Shown piece by piece: positions 18,124 to 26,992 of a stretch of DNA of 64,000 nucleotides (position 1 is its first letter; each line of letters opens with the position of its first letter). Origin of the DNA: Hyphomonas johnsonii MHS-2 (GTDB taxonomy: Bacteria; Pseudomonadota; Alphaproteobacteria; Caulobacterales; Hyphomonadaceae). The notes under the pieces were generated by a model. The model worked only from the letters and a program-made list of their open reading frames with translations. It did no database searches and was not told the DNA's origin. The stretch spans positions 434,001-498,000 of the forward strand of contig NZ_ARYK01000001.1 in the NCBI RefSeq assembly GCF_000685275.1, read 5' to 3'. Position numbers and translations under genes: made by a program.

Positions 18124-18828
18124 ATGCCGTCCGACATGTCCCTTGAGCAGACTCCCGCCGAGCGCCGGCGGTCCAAGGTTCGCGGTGCCATCATTGATGC
18201 TGCCGAACGCGTCTTCGCTTCCGAAGGCGAGAACGGCCTCTCGATCCGGCGCCTTGCCGAAGAAATCGATTATTCGCCCTCTGCCATCTACAAGTATTTC
18301 GGGTCCAAGGAAGAGCTGATCGACGAGTTGAAAGAGGCCTTCTTCAAGCGCCTTCTGTCGCGGGTCGACATGATTTCCGGCACCGACCGGCCATTCCACC
18401 TGCGCGCCCGGGCCTGTGTGTCCACCTATATCGAGACGGCAGTCGAGCGCCCGCACCATTACGCGGCAGCGTTCTCGAATGCGTATGGCAGCAATACCGG
18501 CAATGTCTGGCCCGACATGGACTGGGAAACCTTCATGCAGACCAACAAGGGGCGCGCATTCGGTTTGCTGGTCGACATGGTCCGTGAAGGCCAGTCCCTC
18601 GGTGTGTTCGACCCGTCGCTCGATCCCTACCTCTCGGCCAAGTCAGTGTGGGCAGCATCTCACGGACTGGCCCAGCTGATGACCCACCTGCCGCAATTCC
18701 CGGACCTGCGGCCAACCAACACGTGCCTGTCCGCCAGCGAATTCGTCGCCTTCCATGCAGACCTCGTCTTCCGCGGCTTGCAACACCCCGCCGTTCTGCC
18801 CCACACTGACCCCACCGCTCAGGACTGA
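18124..18828 (+). CDS. TetR/AcrR family regulator of RND efflux operon
   Basis: 234 residues. The N-terminal HTH reads AIIDAAERVFASEGENG, SIRRLAEEIDYSPSAIYKYFGSKEELIDEL. The C-terminal ligand-binding domain is of the broad TetR_C type. It is the first gene of an apparent operon: only four bases separate its stop from the MFP start. A palindromic operator lies just upstream. The usual logic is derepression by a toxic substrate of the pump; the ligand is unknown. Confidence 0.93.
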   Translation: MPSDMSLEQTPAERRRSKVRGAIIDAAERVFASEGENGLSIRRLAEEIDYSPSAIYKYFGSKEELIDELKEAFFKRLLSRVDMISGTDRPFHLRARACVSTYIETAVERPHHYAAAFSNAYGSNTGNVWPDMDWETFMQTNKGRAFGLLVDMVREGQSLGVFDPSLDPYLSAKSVWAASHGLAQLMTHLPQFPDLRPTNTCLSASEFVAFHADLVFRGLQHPAVLPHTDPTAQD

Positions 18829-18832
18829 AACC

Positions 18833-20017
18833 ATGCCGGCTTCTGACTATTATCAGGGTGACGAGACGCGAGAGAAGCGGCCGACAGTCTTGAAGGGTAT
18901 TTTCTTTCTCTTCATTCTGATTCTCGTTGTAGCCGGCCTCTTGTATGGGGCGCTGCAGTTGCGTAGCGCCGAGGGGCCGAAAGTTGCCTTTGCCGCCCCC
19001 GAACCGCTGACCGTCTCCGTCATGCCGGTTCGGTTGGCATCTGAATTCCGCATCGACGAATCGTTTACCGGGCTCGCCGAGGCACGCCGCAAGAGCCAGC
19101 TCGGCTTTTCCAGCGGCGGCCGCATCGAGGCGATTTCGGCGGATGTTGGCGACCGCGTGAAGGCCGGCGAAACGCTGGCGCGCCTCGACACGCGCAGCCT
19201 GACTGCCCAGCTTGCCTCCGCACGGGCCATGGTCGAGGAGGCACGGGCCGGCCATGCCCTCGCGCTGAACACGGTCGAGCGCCAGCGGACCCTGAAATTG
19301 CAGGGCCATGTATCACAACAGCACGTCGACGAGGCTGAAGCACAGGCCAACACGTCGCTCGCCCGGATCGACGCGGCCAAGGCCCAGGCAGATACGCTGC
19401 GGGTACAGATCGACCTGGCCCGCATCACGGCGCCGTTTGACGGTGTCGTTACCGCGCGCATGGCAGACGAAGGCGCGATCTCTGCCCCTGGCCAGCCGCT
19501 GCTGGAACTTGTCGAAACCGGTCATCTCGAAGCGCGGATCGGCCTGCCCGCCGTCAGCGCCGCGCGCCTCGTGCCGGGCAATTTCTATTCGTTGGTGGCC
19601 GATACCGGAACGGTTGACGCGAAGCTGCGCACGGTGACCGGCGTCATCGATCCCGACCAGCGCACGGTGGCGGCGATGTTCGATATCGAGAACCCGGGAA
19701 TCCTCGCGGTCGGTGCTGTCGTCCGCCTCAGCATGGAGCGCGAGATCGACGAGCCCGGCTTCTGGGTGCCGGTGAAAGCCATGTCGACCGCTTCGCGCGG
19801 CCTGTGGATGGTCTATGTCGCGGCGCCGTACAATGGCGGCTGGCGTGCAGAGCCACGGCCCGTGGAAATGGTCCATTCGGAAGGTGACCGCGGTTTCGTG
19901 CGTGGCCCGGTCCAGGAAGGCGACCGTGTCATCGTCGACGGGCTGCAGCGCCTCGCGCCGAACATGCCGGTCATTCCGCGTGAAAGCCCGCGCGCAGACA
20001 CACCCACCGACGGCTGA
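18833..20017 (+). CDS. RND efflux periplasmic adaptor subunit (HlyD/AcrA family)
   Basis: 394 residues from MPASDYYQGD. A single N-terminal membrane helix (about residues 20-42) anchors it. Then come a barrel-sandwich lipoyl half-motif (GRIEAISADVGDRVKAGETLARLD), an alpha-hairpin coiled coil (about 120-190) and the second lipoyl half (RITAPFDGVVTARMADEGA), followed by beta-barrel and membrane-proximal domains. It joins the inner-membrane pump to an outer-membrane channel. No TolC-like gene is in this operon, so the channel is probably shared and encoded elsewhere. Confidence 0.94.
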   Translation: MPASDYYQGDETREKRPTVLKGIFFLFILILVVAGLLYGALQLRSAEGPKVAFAAPEPLTVSVMPVRLASEFRIDESFTGLAEARRKSQLGFSSGGRIEAISADVGDRVKAGETLARLDTRSLTAQLASARAMVEEARAGHALALNTVERQRTLKLQGHVSQQHVDEAEAQANTSLARIDAAKAQADTLRVQIDLARITAPFDGVVTARMADEGAISAPGQPLLELVETGHLEARIGLPAVSAARLVPGNFYSLVADTGTVDAKLRTVTGVIDPDQRTVAAMFDIENPGILAVGAVVRLSMEREIDEPGFWVPVKAMSTASRGLWMVYVAAPYNGGWRAEPRPVEMVHSEGDRGFVRGPVQEGDRVIVDGLQRLAPNMPVIPRESPRADTPTDG

Positions 20018-20032
20018 CGGGCAGGGGGGCGC

Positions 20033-23000
20033 ATGTTCACGATCTTCTACCGCCTGCCGCGACTGGCCGTCCTGGTGATGATGGTCGTTGTGATCGGTGG
20101 TCTTGGCGCGATGTTCACGCTCGGCCGCCAGGAAGACCCCACCCTGATCGAACGATACGGATTCGTCCTGACCACGCTGCCAGGCGCGGATGCCGAACGC
20201 ATGGAGGCGCTGGTTACCGAACCCGTCGAGGCGTCTCTCATGGAGTTGCCGGAGATCGACAAGGTAACGTCCTTCTCCCGTCCGGGCGTGTCGCAGGTCA
20301 GCGTCCAGCTCAGTGAGGATCTGACCGAATCCGAAGTGGACGATGCCTGGACCCTGATCCGCCAGAAGGTCGAATTCGCAAAGTCGCAATTCCCCGCTGG
20401 TACCAGTCCGCCCGACATCCAGCGCCTGTATGTCGGGGCCACGACCCTGGTCGTCGGCCTGGTCTGGGAAGGCGAGGGCGATCCGCCGCTCGCCGTGATG
20501 CGGCGCATGGCGCTTGAACTCGAAGACAGGTTCCAGCGCCTGCCCGGCACGGAGCTGACCGACACTTACGGCCTCCCGAAGGAGGAGGTGCGCGTTGTGG
20601 TCGATCCAGAAGCCCTGTCTGCAGCGGGACTCTCCGTTACCCAGGCCGCTGGCCTCATCGGCGCATCAGACAGCAAGACACCCGCCGGACGCCTGCGCGC
20701 CGAAGGCGGCAATATCGGCCTGGAGGTTGGTGGCGAGTTCGACAATATTTCCCGCATCCGCAGCGTACCCCTGCTCCAGCGGGCAGACGGGTCAGCCGTT
20801 CGCGTCAGTGACGTCGCCAAGGTGCAGAAGGGGTTTGAAGACCCGCCAACGCGAATGGCGATCGAGAACGACCATCGGGCGATCCTGGTCGGCGCTTTCA
20901 TTTCAGACGATCAGCGGGTCGATGTCTGGGCGGCGTCAGCGCACAAGCTGGTTGATGATTTCGCTGCGGACGCGCCGCCGGGCCTTCGCATCGAAACTGT
21001 CTTCGACCAGAGCACCTACACCAATGCCCGCCTGACCGGCCTCGCGAAGAACCTGGTGTTTTCGGCCGGCATCGTGTTCGTCGTCCTGTTCTTCACGATG
21101 GGGTGGCGTTCGGCGCTGGTCGTCGGGTCGGCCATTCCCCTGACGGTTTGCCTCGTGCTGATCCTGTTCAAGGTCTTCGGCAATCCGCTGCACCAGATGT
21201 CGGTTACCGGACTCGTCATTTCGCTCGGCCTGCTGATCGACAATGCCATCGTGGTCGTGGATGATTTTGACCAGATGCGGGCACGTGGACATTCACGCGT
21301 CGATGCCATCAACAAGAGCCTGCGGCATCTGTTTGCGCCGCTTGCCGCCTCCACGCTCACGACAGCGCTCGCCTTCGCACCGATCGCCATGCTGCCCGGT
21401 GGCGCGGGTGAATTCATCGGCATGATTGGCCTGTCGGTGGTCTATTCGATCACGGCATCCTTTGTGATTTCCATTACGGTCATTCCGGCCATGGCGGGCT
21501 GGTTCGACCGCACACGCGGTTGGGAAACCGGTGCCCCCAAGCGCCCTCGCCGCTGGTGGCGGGATGGCGTGTCGGTCAATTTCATCTCCGACGGCTATCG
21601 CGCGACGATCGAGGCCGTGCTGAGGTTTCCCCCGCTCGGCATAGCGTTCGGCATCCTTCCGGCCATTGTGGGCTTCATCCTTGTCGGCCAGCTGCCATCG
21701 CAATTCTTCCCGCAGACGGAACGCGACCAGTTCCAGATCTCGATGCAGCTGCCACCGGAGGCAAACCTTTCAAACACGATTGAGGCCACCAGCCGGGCCA
21801 GCGAGATGATCAGGGCGATGGACGGCGTGCGGTCCGTCACCTGGGTGCTCGGCGAGCCGTCGCCGCGCGTCTATTACAACATGATCAACAATACCGAGGG
21901 CGTTGAAGGCTTTGCATCGGGCTGGGTGCAACTCGACGATAACCGGCGCACGCGTGCCATCGTTGCCAATGTCCAGCGCGAGATGCGGGAGGCGTTCCCG
22001 GGGGCACGCTTCCTTGCATTGCCGTTCGAGCAGGGGCCGCCGGCGGACGCACCGATCGAGTTCCTGATCCGGGGCGATGACTTCGAAACGCTGGGCCAGC
22101 TCGGTGACCAGGTGCGCACCATTCTCGCGCAGACGCCCGGCGTCACCTACACCGTGGCCTCGCTTCAACTCGGTGCGCCAACCGTCAGCCTCAATGCAGA
22201 CGAAGCCGCCACCGCGCTTGCCGGTGAACGCCTGACGCACCTTGCCGCTGCGATGAACGCGGAACTCGAAGGCGTACGCGCCGGGTCTGTGGTTGAAGGC
22301 ACCGAGGAATTGCCGGTGATCGTGATCGCGCCAAACGCTCGGCGCGGCACGCTGTCAGACCTGAGGGCCATGACCGTGGGCGCTGGTCCGAACGGTGCCG
22401 GCACACCGCTGTCTGCGCTGGGGGAAATGTCGCTTGATCCGAAAACGGCCGTGATTTCCCGCCGGGATGGCCAGCGCATGAACCAGATCCTTGCCTTCCT
22501 TGACCCCTATACCCTGCCGGCGCCGGTGTTCGAGGATTATCAGGCACGGCTCGCCGCCAGCGATTTCCAGCTTCCGGCCGGGTACGACATCCGCATTGGT
22601 GGCGAAGCCGAGAATTCGGGTGAAGCCCTTACCAACCTGGCCAGCGTGGGAATCCCGCTGATCCTGGTGATGGCCGGAGCGATCATGCTCGTGTTCAATT
22701 CCTTCCGGATGATGCTGCTAATCCTGACGACGGGCTTCCTGTCGCTGGGGCTCGCCTTCTTCGGTGTCTGGCTGTTCAACCTGCCATTCGGGTTCAACGC
22801 GATCATCGGCGGGCTCGGCCTGCTGGGGATCGCGATCAACAGTTCGATCGTTGTCCTGTCGCTCTTGCGCGCCAGTCCGGCTGCGATGGCAGATGATGTG
22901 ATTGCGCAGCGCGAGATCGTCGTCGATGCCACCCGCCATATCGTTGCCACCACGCTGACCACCATGGGCGGGTTCGTCCCGATCCTGCTGACGGGCGATG

Positions 23001-23161
23001 CGTTCTGGATGCCGCTCGCCGCTGGAATCTCCGGTGGTGTGGCCGGGTCGGCCCTCCTGGCACTCTATTTCGTGCCGGCCGTTTTCCGTATCACAACGCT
23101 GAAACCCATAAGGAAAAGCCTGTCCTACCTGTTCGGGCGGCGGCAAATGCCGGCCGAATAG
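20033..23161 (+). CDS. RND efflux transporter permease (AcrB/HAE family)
   Basis: 1042 residues, the standard RND length, with two homologous halves of six membrane helices and two large periplasmic loops. TM4 carries GLLIDNAIVVVDDFDQ, where the second Asp of the classical DD pair is Asn, as in several HAE-like subfamilies. The matching second-half helix contains GIAINSSIVVLS. It exports hydrophobic compounds using the proton gradient; substrates are not predictable. It follows the adaptor gene by 15 bases, with a strong AGGGGGG ribosome binding site. Confidence 0.95.
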   Translation: MFTIFYRLPRLAVLVMMVVVIGGLGAMFTLGRQEDPTLIERYGFVLTTLPGADAERMEALVTEPVEASLMELPEIDKVTSFSRPGVSQVSVQLSEDLTESEVDDAWTLIRQKVEFAKSQFPAGTSPPDIQRLYVGATTLVVGLVWEGEGDPPLAVMRRMALELEDRFQRLPGTELTDTYGLPKEEVRVVVDPEALSAAGLSVTQAAGLIGASDSKTPAGRLRAEGGNIGLEVGGEFDNISRIRSVPLLQRADGSAVRVSDVAKVQKGFEDPPTRMAIENDHRAILVGAFISDDQRVDVWAASAHKLVDDFAADAPPGLRIETVFDQSTYTNARLTGLAKNLVFSAGIVFVVLFFTMGWRSALVVGSAIPLTVCLVLILFKVFGNPLHQMSVTGLVISLGLLIDNAIVVVDDFDQMRARGHSRVDAINKSLRHLFAPLAASTLTTALAFAPIAMLPGGAGEFIGMIGLSVVYSITASFVISITVIPAMAGWFDRTRGWETGAPKRPRRWWRDGVSVNFISDGYRATIEAVLRFPPLGIAFGILPAIVGFILVGQLPSQFFPQTERDQFQISMQLPPEANLSNTIEATSRASEMIRAMDGVRSVTWVLGEPSPRVYYNMINNTEGVEGFASGWVQLDDNRRTRAIVANVQREMREAFPGARFLALPFEQGPPADAPIEFLIRGDDFETLGQLGDQVRTILAQTPGVTYTVASLQLGAPTVSLNADEAATALAGERLTHLAAAMNAELEGVRAGSVVEGTEELPVIVIAPNARRGTLSDLRAMTVGAGPNGAGTPLSALGEMSLDPKTAVISRRDGQRMNQILAFLDPYTLPAPVFEDYQARLAASDFQLPAGYDIRIGGEAENSGEALTNLASVGIPLILVMAGAIMLVFNSFRMMLLILTTGFLSLGLAFFGVWLFNLPFGFNAIIGGLGLLGIAINSSIVVLSLLRASPAAMADDVIAQREIVVDATRHIVATTLTTMGGFVPILLTGDAFWMPLAAGISGGVAGSALLALYFVPAVFRITTLKPIRKSLSYLFGRRQMPAE

Positions 23162-23244
23162 CTCAATTGTGAACAATCCTTGTCTTGATCGTGGGCGATC
23201 TTCCGCCCATCTCAGCGCACAAGACAATTTCGAGGGAGGCCGAA

Positions 23245-24057
23245 ATGGTCGAGAATCCTGACATCGGCGCGCCAGCGCCCGCGTGGCGCAGGCTGCGATT
23301 CGAAGCTGCGGCTGCAGCGGCAGAAGAACCGACACTGGCATCATACGTCAATGCGGCCATTCTCTCGCACAACACGCTGTGCCAGGCATTGTCCTATCAT
23401 CTGGCCGAGAAGCTGGGTGGACCGGTCATGGGCACGCTCCAGGTTCGCCATATCCTTTCGACGGCCTACGATTCAGATCCGTCCCTGATGAGCCTGGCGG
23501 AAGCCGATATGCAGGCCGTGCTCGAACGCGACCCCGCCTGCCGGGGCATGTTGCAGCCCTTCCTGTTCTTCAAGGGCTTCCTCGCCCTGCAGACGCACCG
23601 GGTCGCGCACGTCCTCTGGCAGCAGGGCCGGGAATCTCTCGCTTTCCACTTCCAGGGCGTCGCCTCCGAGCTCTTCGGCGTCGATATCCACCCGGCGGCC
23701 CGCATTGGCGCCGGCGTGATGCTCGATCATGCCACGGGGATCACCATCGGCGAGACAGCGATTGTCGGTGATGGCTGCTCGCTCCTGCATGGCGTGACGC
23801 TTGGCGGTACCGGCAAGGAAGTCGGCGATCGTCACCCGAAGATCGGTCGCGGCGTGCTCCTGTCGGTCGGCGCGAAAGTGCTTGGCAACATCACGATCGG
23901 CGACGAAGCCAAGGTGGCAGCCGGCAGCGTGGTCCTGAAGGACGTCCCGGCCCATTGCACCGTGGCGGGCGTTCCGGCCAAGATTGTCGGCGAGCCGCTT
24001 TGCTGCCAGCCGGCAAAGACAATGGATCAGAACATTCCCGACGAAATCGAGAAATAG
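23245..24057 (+). CDS. cysE: Serine O-acetyltransferase
   Basis: 270 residues. It acetylates serine with acetyl-CoA, the first committed step of cysteine synthesis. The N-terminal helical SATase domain (about residues 20-120) is followed by a left-handed beta-helix with hexapeptide repeats. The catalytic pair lies in VDIHPAARIGAGVMLDHATG, and the C-terminal region includes LHGVTLGGTGK. ATG 23245 is preceded by a textbook GAGGGAGG, so a longer TTG-initiated frame is unlikely. It is followed by the DUF3126 gene, an arrangement seen in other alphaproteobacteria. Confidence 0.95.
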   Translation: MVENPDIGAPAPAWRRLRFEAAAAAAEEPTLASYVNAAILSHNTLCQALSYHLAEKLGGPVMGTLQVRHILSTAYDSDPSLMSLAEADMQAVLERDPACRGMLQPFLFFKGFLALQTHRVAHVLWQQGRESLAFHFQGVASELFGVDIHPAARIGAGVMLDHATGITIGETAIVGDGCSLLHGVTLGGTGKEVGDRHPKIGRGVLLSVGAKVLGNITIGDEAKVAAGSVVLKDVPAHCTVAGVPAKIVGEPLCCQPAKTMDQNIPDEIEK

Positions 24058-24153
24058 GCCCTGAGCCCACAGGCAACCCGGATTGCAGGCGCCCCTGTTG
24101 CGCCGCAGCAGAAAATGACTAGTTTGCGCCGCTTGGACACGAAGGAGCACGCC

Positions 24154-24366
24154 ATGGAACGCGAAGAAACGCTGAGACTCGAGGCGTACCTGAAAGAGAA
24201 ACTGCATCCCGGCCTGCGCCTGCTGGCGCGCGACAAGACCGATGATTCCGTTGAGGTCTATCTCGGCGCTGAGTTCATTGCGCTCGTCTACAAGGACGTT
24301 GACGAGGGCGAAACGTCCTACCAGTTCCAGATGACGGTCCTGCAGGAAGACATCCAGGGCGCCTGA
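24154..24366 (+). CDS. DUF3126 family protein
   Basis: A 70-residue acidic protein (MEREETLRLEAYLKEKL... and ...DDSVEVYLGAEFIALVYKD) matching the DUF3126 family, which is largely restricted to Alphaproteobacteria and often located beside cysE. Its function is unknown. GAAGGAG precedes the start. It shares a transcript end with cysE at the hairpin terminator downstream. Confidence 0.85.
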   Translation: MEREETLRLEAYLKEKLHPGLRLLARDKTDDSVEVYLGAEFIALVYKDVDEGETSYQFQMTVLQEDIQGA

Positions 24367-24379
24367 GCCTTCGTCGATT

Positions 24380-25789
24380 TCAGAACAGAGAGCCCTGGCC
24401 GCCTTTGGCCGGGGCTTTTTTTGCCTTGCGTTCAGGCGCGGGCGTAGCCGTGGCAGTGGTGCCATCGACCGGCGACGCCGCGACGTCCCCGTCGGCGAAG
24501 CTGACCGTGAAACGCGCCTGCGCGGCGGCGACGCCTGCAGACCTGACCAGCTTGCCGTCAGGTGCGCGGATGATCGTATAGCCGCGCTGCAAAGTCGCCT
24601 GGTATGAGAGTGTTTCCAGAAGTTTCGCCTGTGACGAGAGCGCCACTTTCCGCCTGTCGATCAGGCGCAGCAGGGCAGGGCGCGCACGCACTGCCGTTTC
24701 GCGCAGGCTCTGGCGTGCCCGGCGGATATCGGCCCTGAGGCCGCTCGGGCTGACCTGGGCCACGGCCAGCCGCGCCTTTGCCCGTTCGATCAGCGTGCGC
24801 GTGGCGCGGGGCAGGCTGGCTCCGGCATAGTCAAGCCGCTGGCGTTTTGACTGCAGCAGCGTTTCCGCTCTCGGCAGGCGGGCCGCCCTCAGCGCGTCGC
24901 GTGCCCGTCCGGCACGGCGCGCCAGCGCGCGCTTCAATCGGGCGCCATTCTCCTCGACACTGAGCAGAAGCTCGTTGCGTACAGGCACGGCAATCTCTGC
25001 GGCCCCGGTCGGTGTCGGTGCGCGCGCATCGGATACATAGTCGATCAGGGTCGTATCGGTTTCGTGGCCCACGGCCGAGATCAGCGGGATCTCGCTTTCA
25101 AACGCCGCGCGCACAACGATTTCCTCGTTGAATGGCCAGAGATCCTCGATCGAGCCGCCGCCGCGCGCCACGATCAGCACGTCCGGCCGGTCTGCACCGG
25201 TCATCGCGTTGAAGCCCTTGATGCCCGCCGTCACCTGTGCCGCCGCTGCATCGCCCTGCACCAGCGCCGGCCACACGATGACCCGGACAGGGAAGCGGTC
25301 CTGGATACGGTGCAGGATATCCCGGATCACGGCCCCGGTCGGGCTGGTGATCACGCCGATGGTACGCGGCAGGTAGGGCAGTTTCTTCTTGTGGCTGGCT
25401 TCGAACAGGCCCTCTGCGGCCAGCTTCTTCTTGCGCTCTTCCAGCAGGGCCATCAGCGCGCCAGCGCCCGCAGGCCGCATGGAACTCGCAATCAGCTGGT
25501 AGTTGGACCGCCCCTCATAGATCGACAGGCGCCCGGTCGCGATCACTTCAAGGCCTTCTTCCGGCCGGAAGGGCAGCTTGTCGACCTGCCCCTTCCACAT
25601 GATCGTGTTGAGGACGGCCTTCTCGTCCTTGATGTCGGCATACATGTGCCCTGACCGCGCAATCGTCACGCGCCCCAGCTCGCCGCGCACGACGACATGA
25701 TCGAAATTGCTCTCGATCGTCCGCTTCAGGCTGGCGGCGAGTTCCGAAACGGAAACGGCATGATCATTGGAGACAGGTGAGTCAGACAT
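24380..25789 (-). CDS. xseA: Exodeoxyribonuclease VII large subunit
   Basis: 469 residues from MSDSPVSNDH. It degrades single-stranded DNA with XseB. An N-terminal OB fold (about residues 12-110, with VRGELGRVTIARSGHMYADIKD) is followed by the catalytic domain (IGVITSPTGAVIRDIL, VLIVARGGGSIEDLWPFNEE, SAVGHETDTTLIDYVSD), then a long coiled coil of Arg-rich helices that binds XseB. The small subunit gene is not in the window. A longer frame to 25936 would overlap the OmpA-like gene in antisense fashion and is rejected. Confidence 0.96.
   Translation of the reverse strand: MSDSPVSNDHAVSVSELAASLKRTIESNFDHVVVRGELGRVTIARSGHMYADIKDEKAVLNTIMWKGQVDKLPFRPEEGLEVIATGRLSIYEGRSNYQLIASSMRPAGAGALMALLEERKKKLAAEGLFEASHKKKLPYLPRTIGVITSPTGAVIRDILHRIQDRFPVRVIVWPALVQGDAAAAQVTAGIKGFNAMTGADRPDVLIVARGGGSIEDLWPFNEEIVVRAAFESEIPLISAVGHETDTTLIDYVSDARAPTPTGAAEIAVPVRNELLLSVEENGARLKRALARRAGRARDALRAARLPRAETLLQSKRQRLDYAGASLPRATRTLIERAKARLAVAQVSPSGLRADIRRARQSLRETAVRARPALLRLIDRRKVALSSQAKLLETLSYQATLQRGYTIIRAPDGKLVRSAGVAAAQARFTVSFADGDVAASPVDGTTATATPAPERKAKKAPAKGGQGSLF
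24392..24422 (+). terminator. Rho-independent terminator of the cysE-DUF3126 operon
   Basis: The stem GCCCTGGCC/GGCCGGGGC (one G-U pair) with a six-base loop is followed by seven Ts. It lies 25 bases after the DUF3126 stop and inside the 3' coding end of the opposing xseA, so the terminator and the XseA C-terminus share sequence. Confidence 0.8.
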
Positions 25790-25838
25790 GCCGCCTTTGT
25801 GTCGTGTCCCTTCGGCGAGGGCAAGTGGCCGCGCAGTG

Positions 25839-26840
25839 CTATTGCGTCGCCTGGCGCTCGACCAGCTCAACCCGCCGGTTCTTGTCCTTGCCTGCATCCG
25901 ACTCGTTCGAGAACACCGGCACCAGTGGCCCGACACCGTGCGCTTCGAGGCGGGACGGGGTCACATCATAGTCGGTGACCAGCGCTTCCCTCACCGCCGT
26001 GGCCCGGTCGGCGGACAGACGCTGGTTGTAGGTGAAGGTGCCGACAGAGTCCGTATGCCCGACGACGTAGAACTGCTTGTCCGGATGCGCGGTAAGGAAT
26101 TCCGAGATGGCATCCAGTGCGGGTTTGGATTCCGGCTTCAGTGTCGCCTTGTCGAAGTCGAACACGATACCGTCCAGCACGACGCGCCCATATTCGTCGA
26201 TATCGGCGCCCATCGCGTCAGCGTTGACAACCACCAGGCCGGTTTCGGCGGGTTTTGTCTCGATGATGTCGATCAGGCTGCCGACATAATTGGCCGAATG
26301 CTGCTCGACCGAAATAACGACATAGGCGGTTCCCTCGGCCCGCTCCTTCTTTGCCACGATCGATCCGGCACCGCCCGAAGATGACGTGCCACTGAACATG
26401 GTGCCCACTTCACCCGGCTTCGAGGCGGCGTTTGCCCTGTACACGACCTCCATCCACTGGCGACTACCCACGCCGACGCCCTTGCGGTCGCCGGAATAGC
26501 CTTCACCCAGGATTTCGAAGTCTGCCGCTTTCAGCGCCTCAAGGTAATTCAGGTAGAATTCCGAGAATGCCCGGTCAGTGCCCTCGTACCGGTAGAAGGT
26601 CCGCGTGATCCGGCCTTCCGTATCGATCCAGTCATCAATCGCCCGGTAGCCCGTCACCGGCCCGACCGGCACGCGATAAGGCAGGTGGTTTTCGATATGC
26701 TGCCAGCGGATCTCCTGACCGGGATATCGTTCGACCATAGGGTGTTCCTGAACGCCGTCGATATCGTCCGCGAACGCGGGCGCGACAAGGCACGCCAGGG
26801 CCAGTCCTGTAATGATTGCAATTATCCTGATCGGGCGCAT
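25839..26840 (-). CDS. OmpA-family protein with N-terminal DUF4892-like domain
   Basis: 333 residues. A Sec signal peptide ends at APAFA-DD (about residue 23). The N-terminal part (HPMVERYPGQEI... to the FYRYEGTDRAFSEFYLNYLEAL region) resembles DUF4892. The C-terminal OmpA domain (about residues 215-330) has VLDGIVFDFDKATLKPES and the peptidoglycan-binding region VGHTDSVGTFTYNQRLSADRA. It is expected in the periplasm attached to peptidoglycan; its role is unknown. AAGGAAAC lies upstream of ATG 26838-26840. It is divergent from purD. Confidence 0.87.
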   Translation of the reverse strand: MRPIRIIAIITGLALACLVAPAFADDIDGVQEHPMVERYPGQEIRWQHIENHLPYRVPVGPVTGYRAIDDWIDTEGRITRTFYRYEGTDRAFSEFYLNYLEALKAADFEILGEGYSGDRKGVGVGSRQWMEVVYRANAASKPGEVGTMFSGTSSSGGAGSIVAKKERAEGTAYVVISVEQHSANYVGSLIDIIETKPAETGLVVVNADAMGADIDEYGRVVLDGIVFDFDKATLKPESKPALDAISEFLTAHPDKQFYVVGHTDSVGTFTYNQRLSADRATAVREALVTDYDVTPSRLEAHGVGPLVPVFSNESDAGKDKNRRVELVERQATQ

Positions 26841-26992
26841 GGCCGGTTTCCTTTTCCCCTCACCTTTGTATGCCTGAACCCTAACCTGAAAGGCGCCATT
26901 TTCAAACTTGAGGGCGCCAATGCCGGTCTTTTTCGGTCCGCGTCGCATCGGGGCCTTGATCTGCAGCCCGGACCCGCGCAACAAGCGACGCC

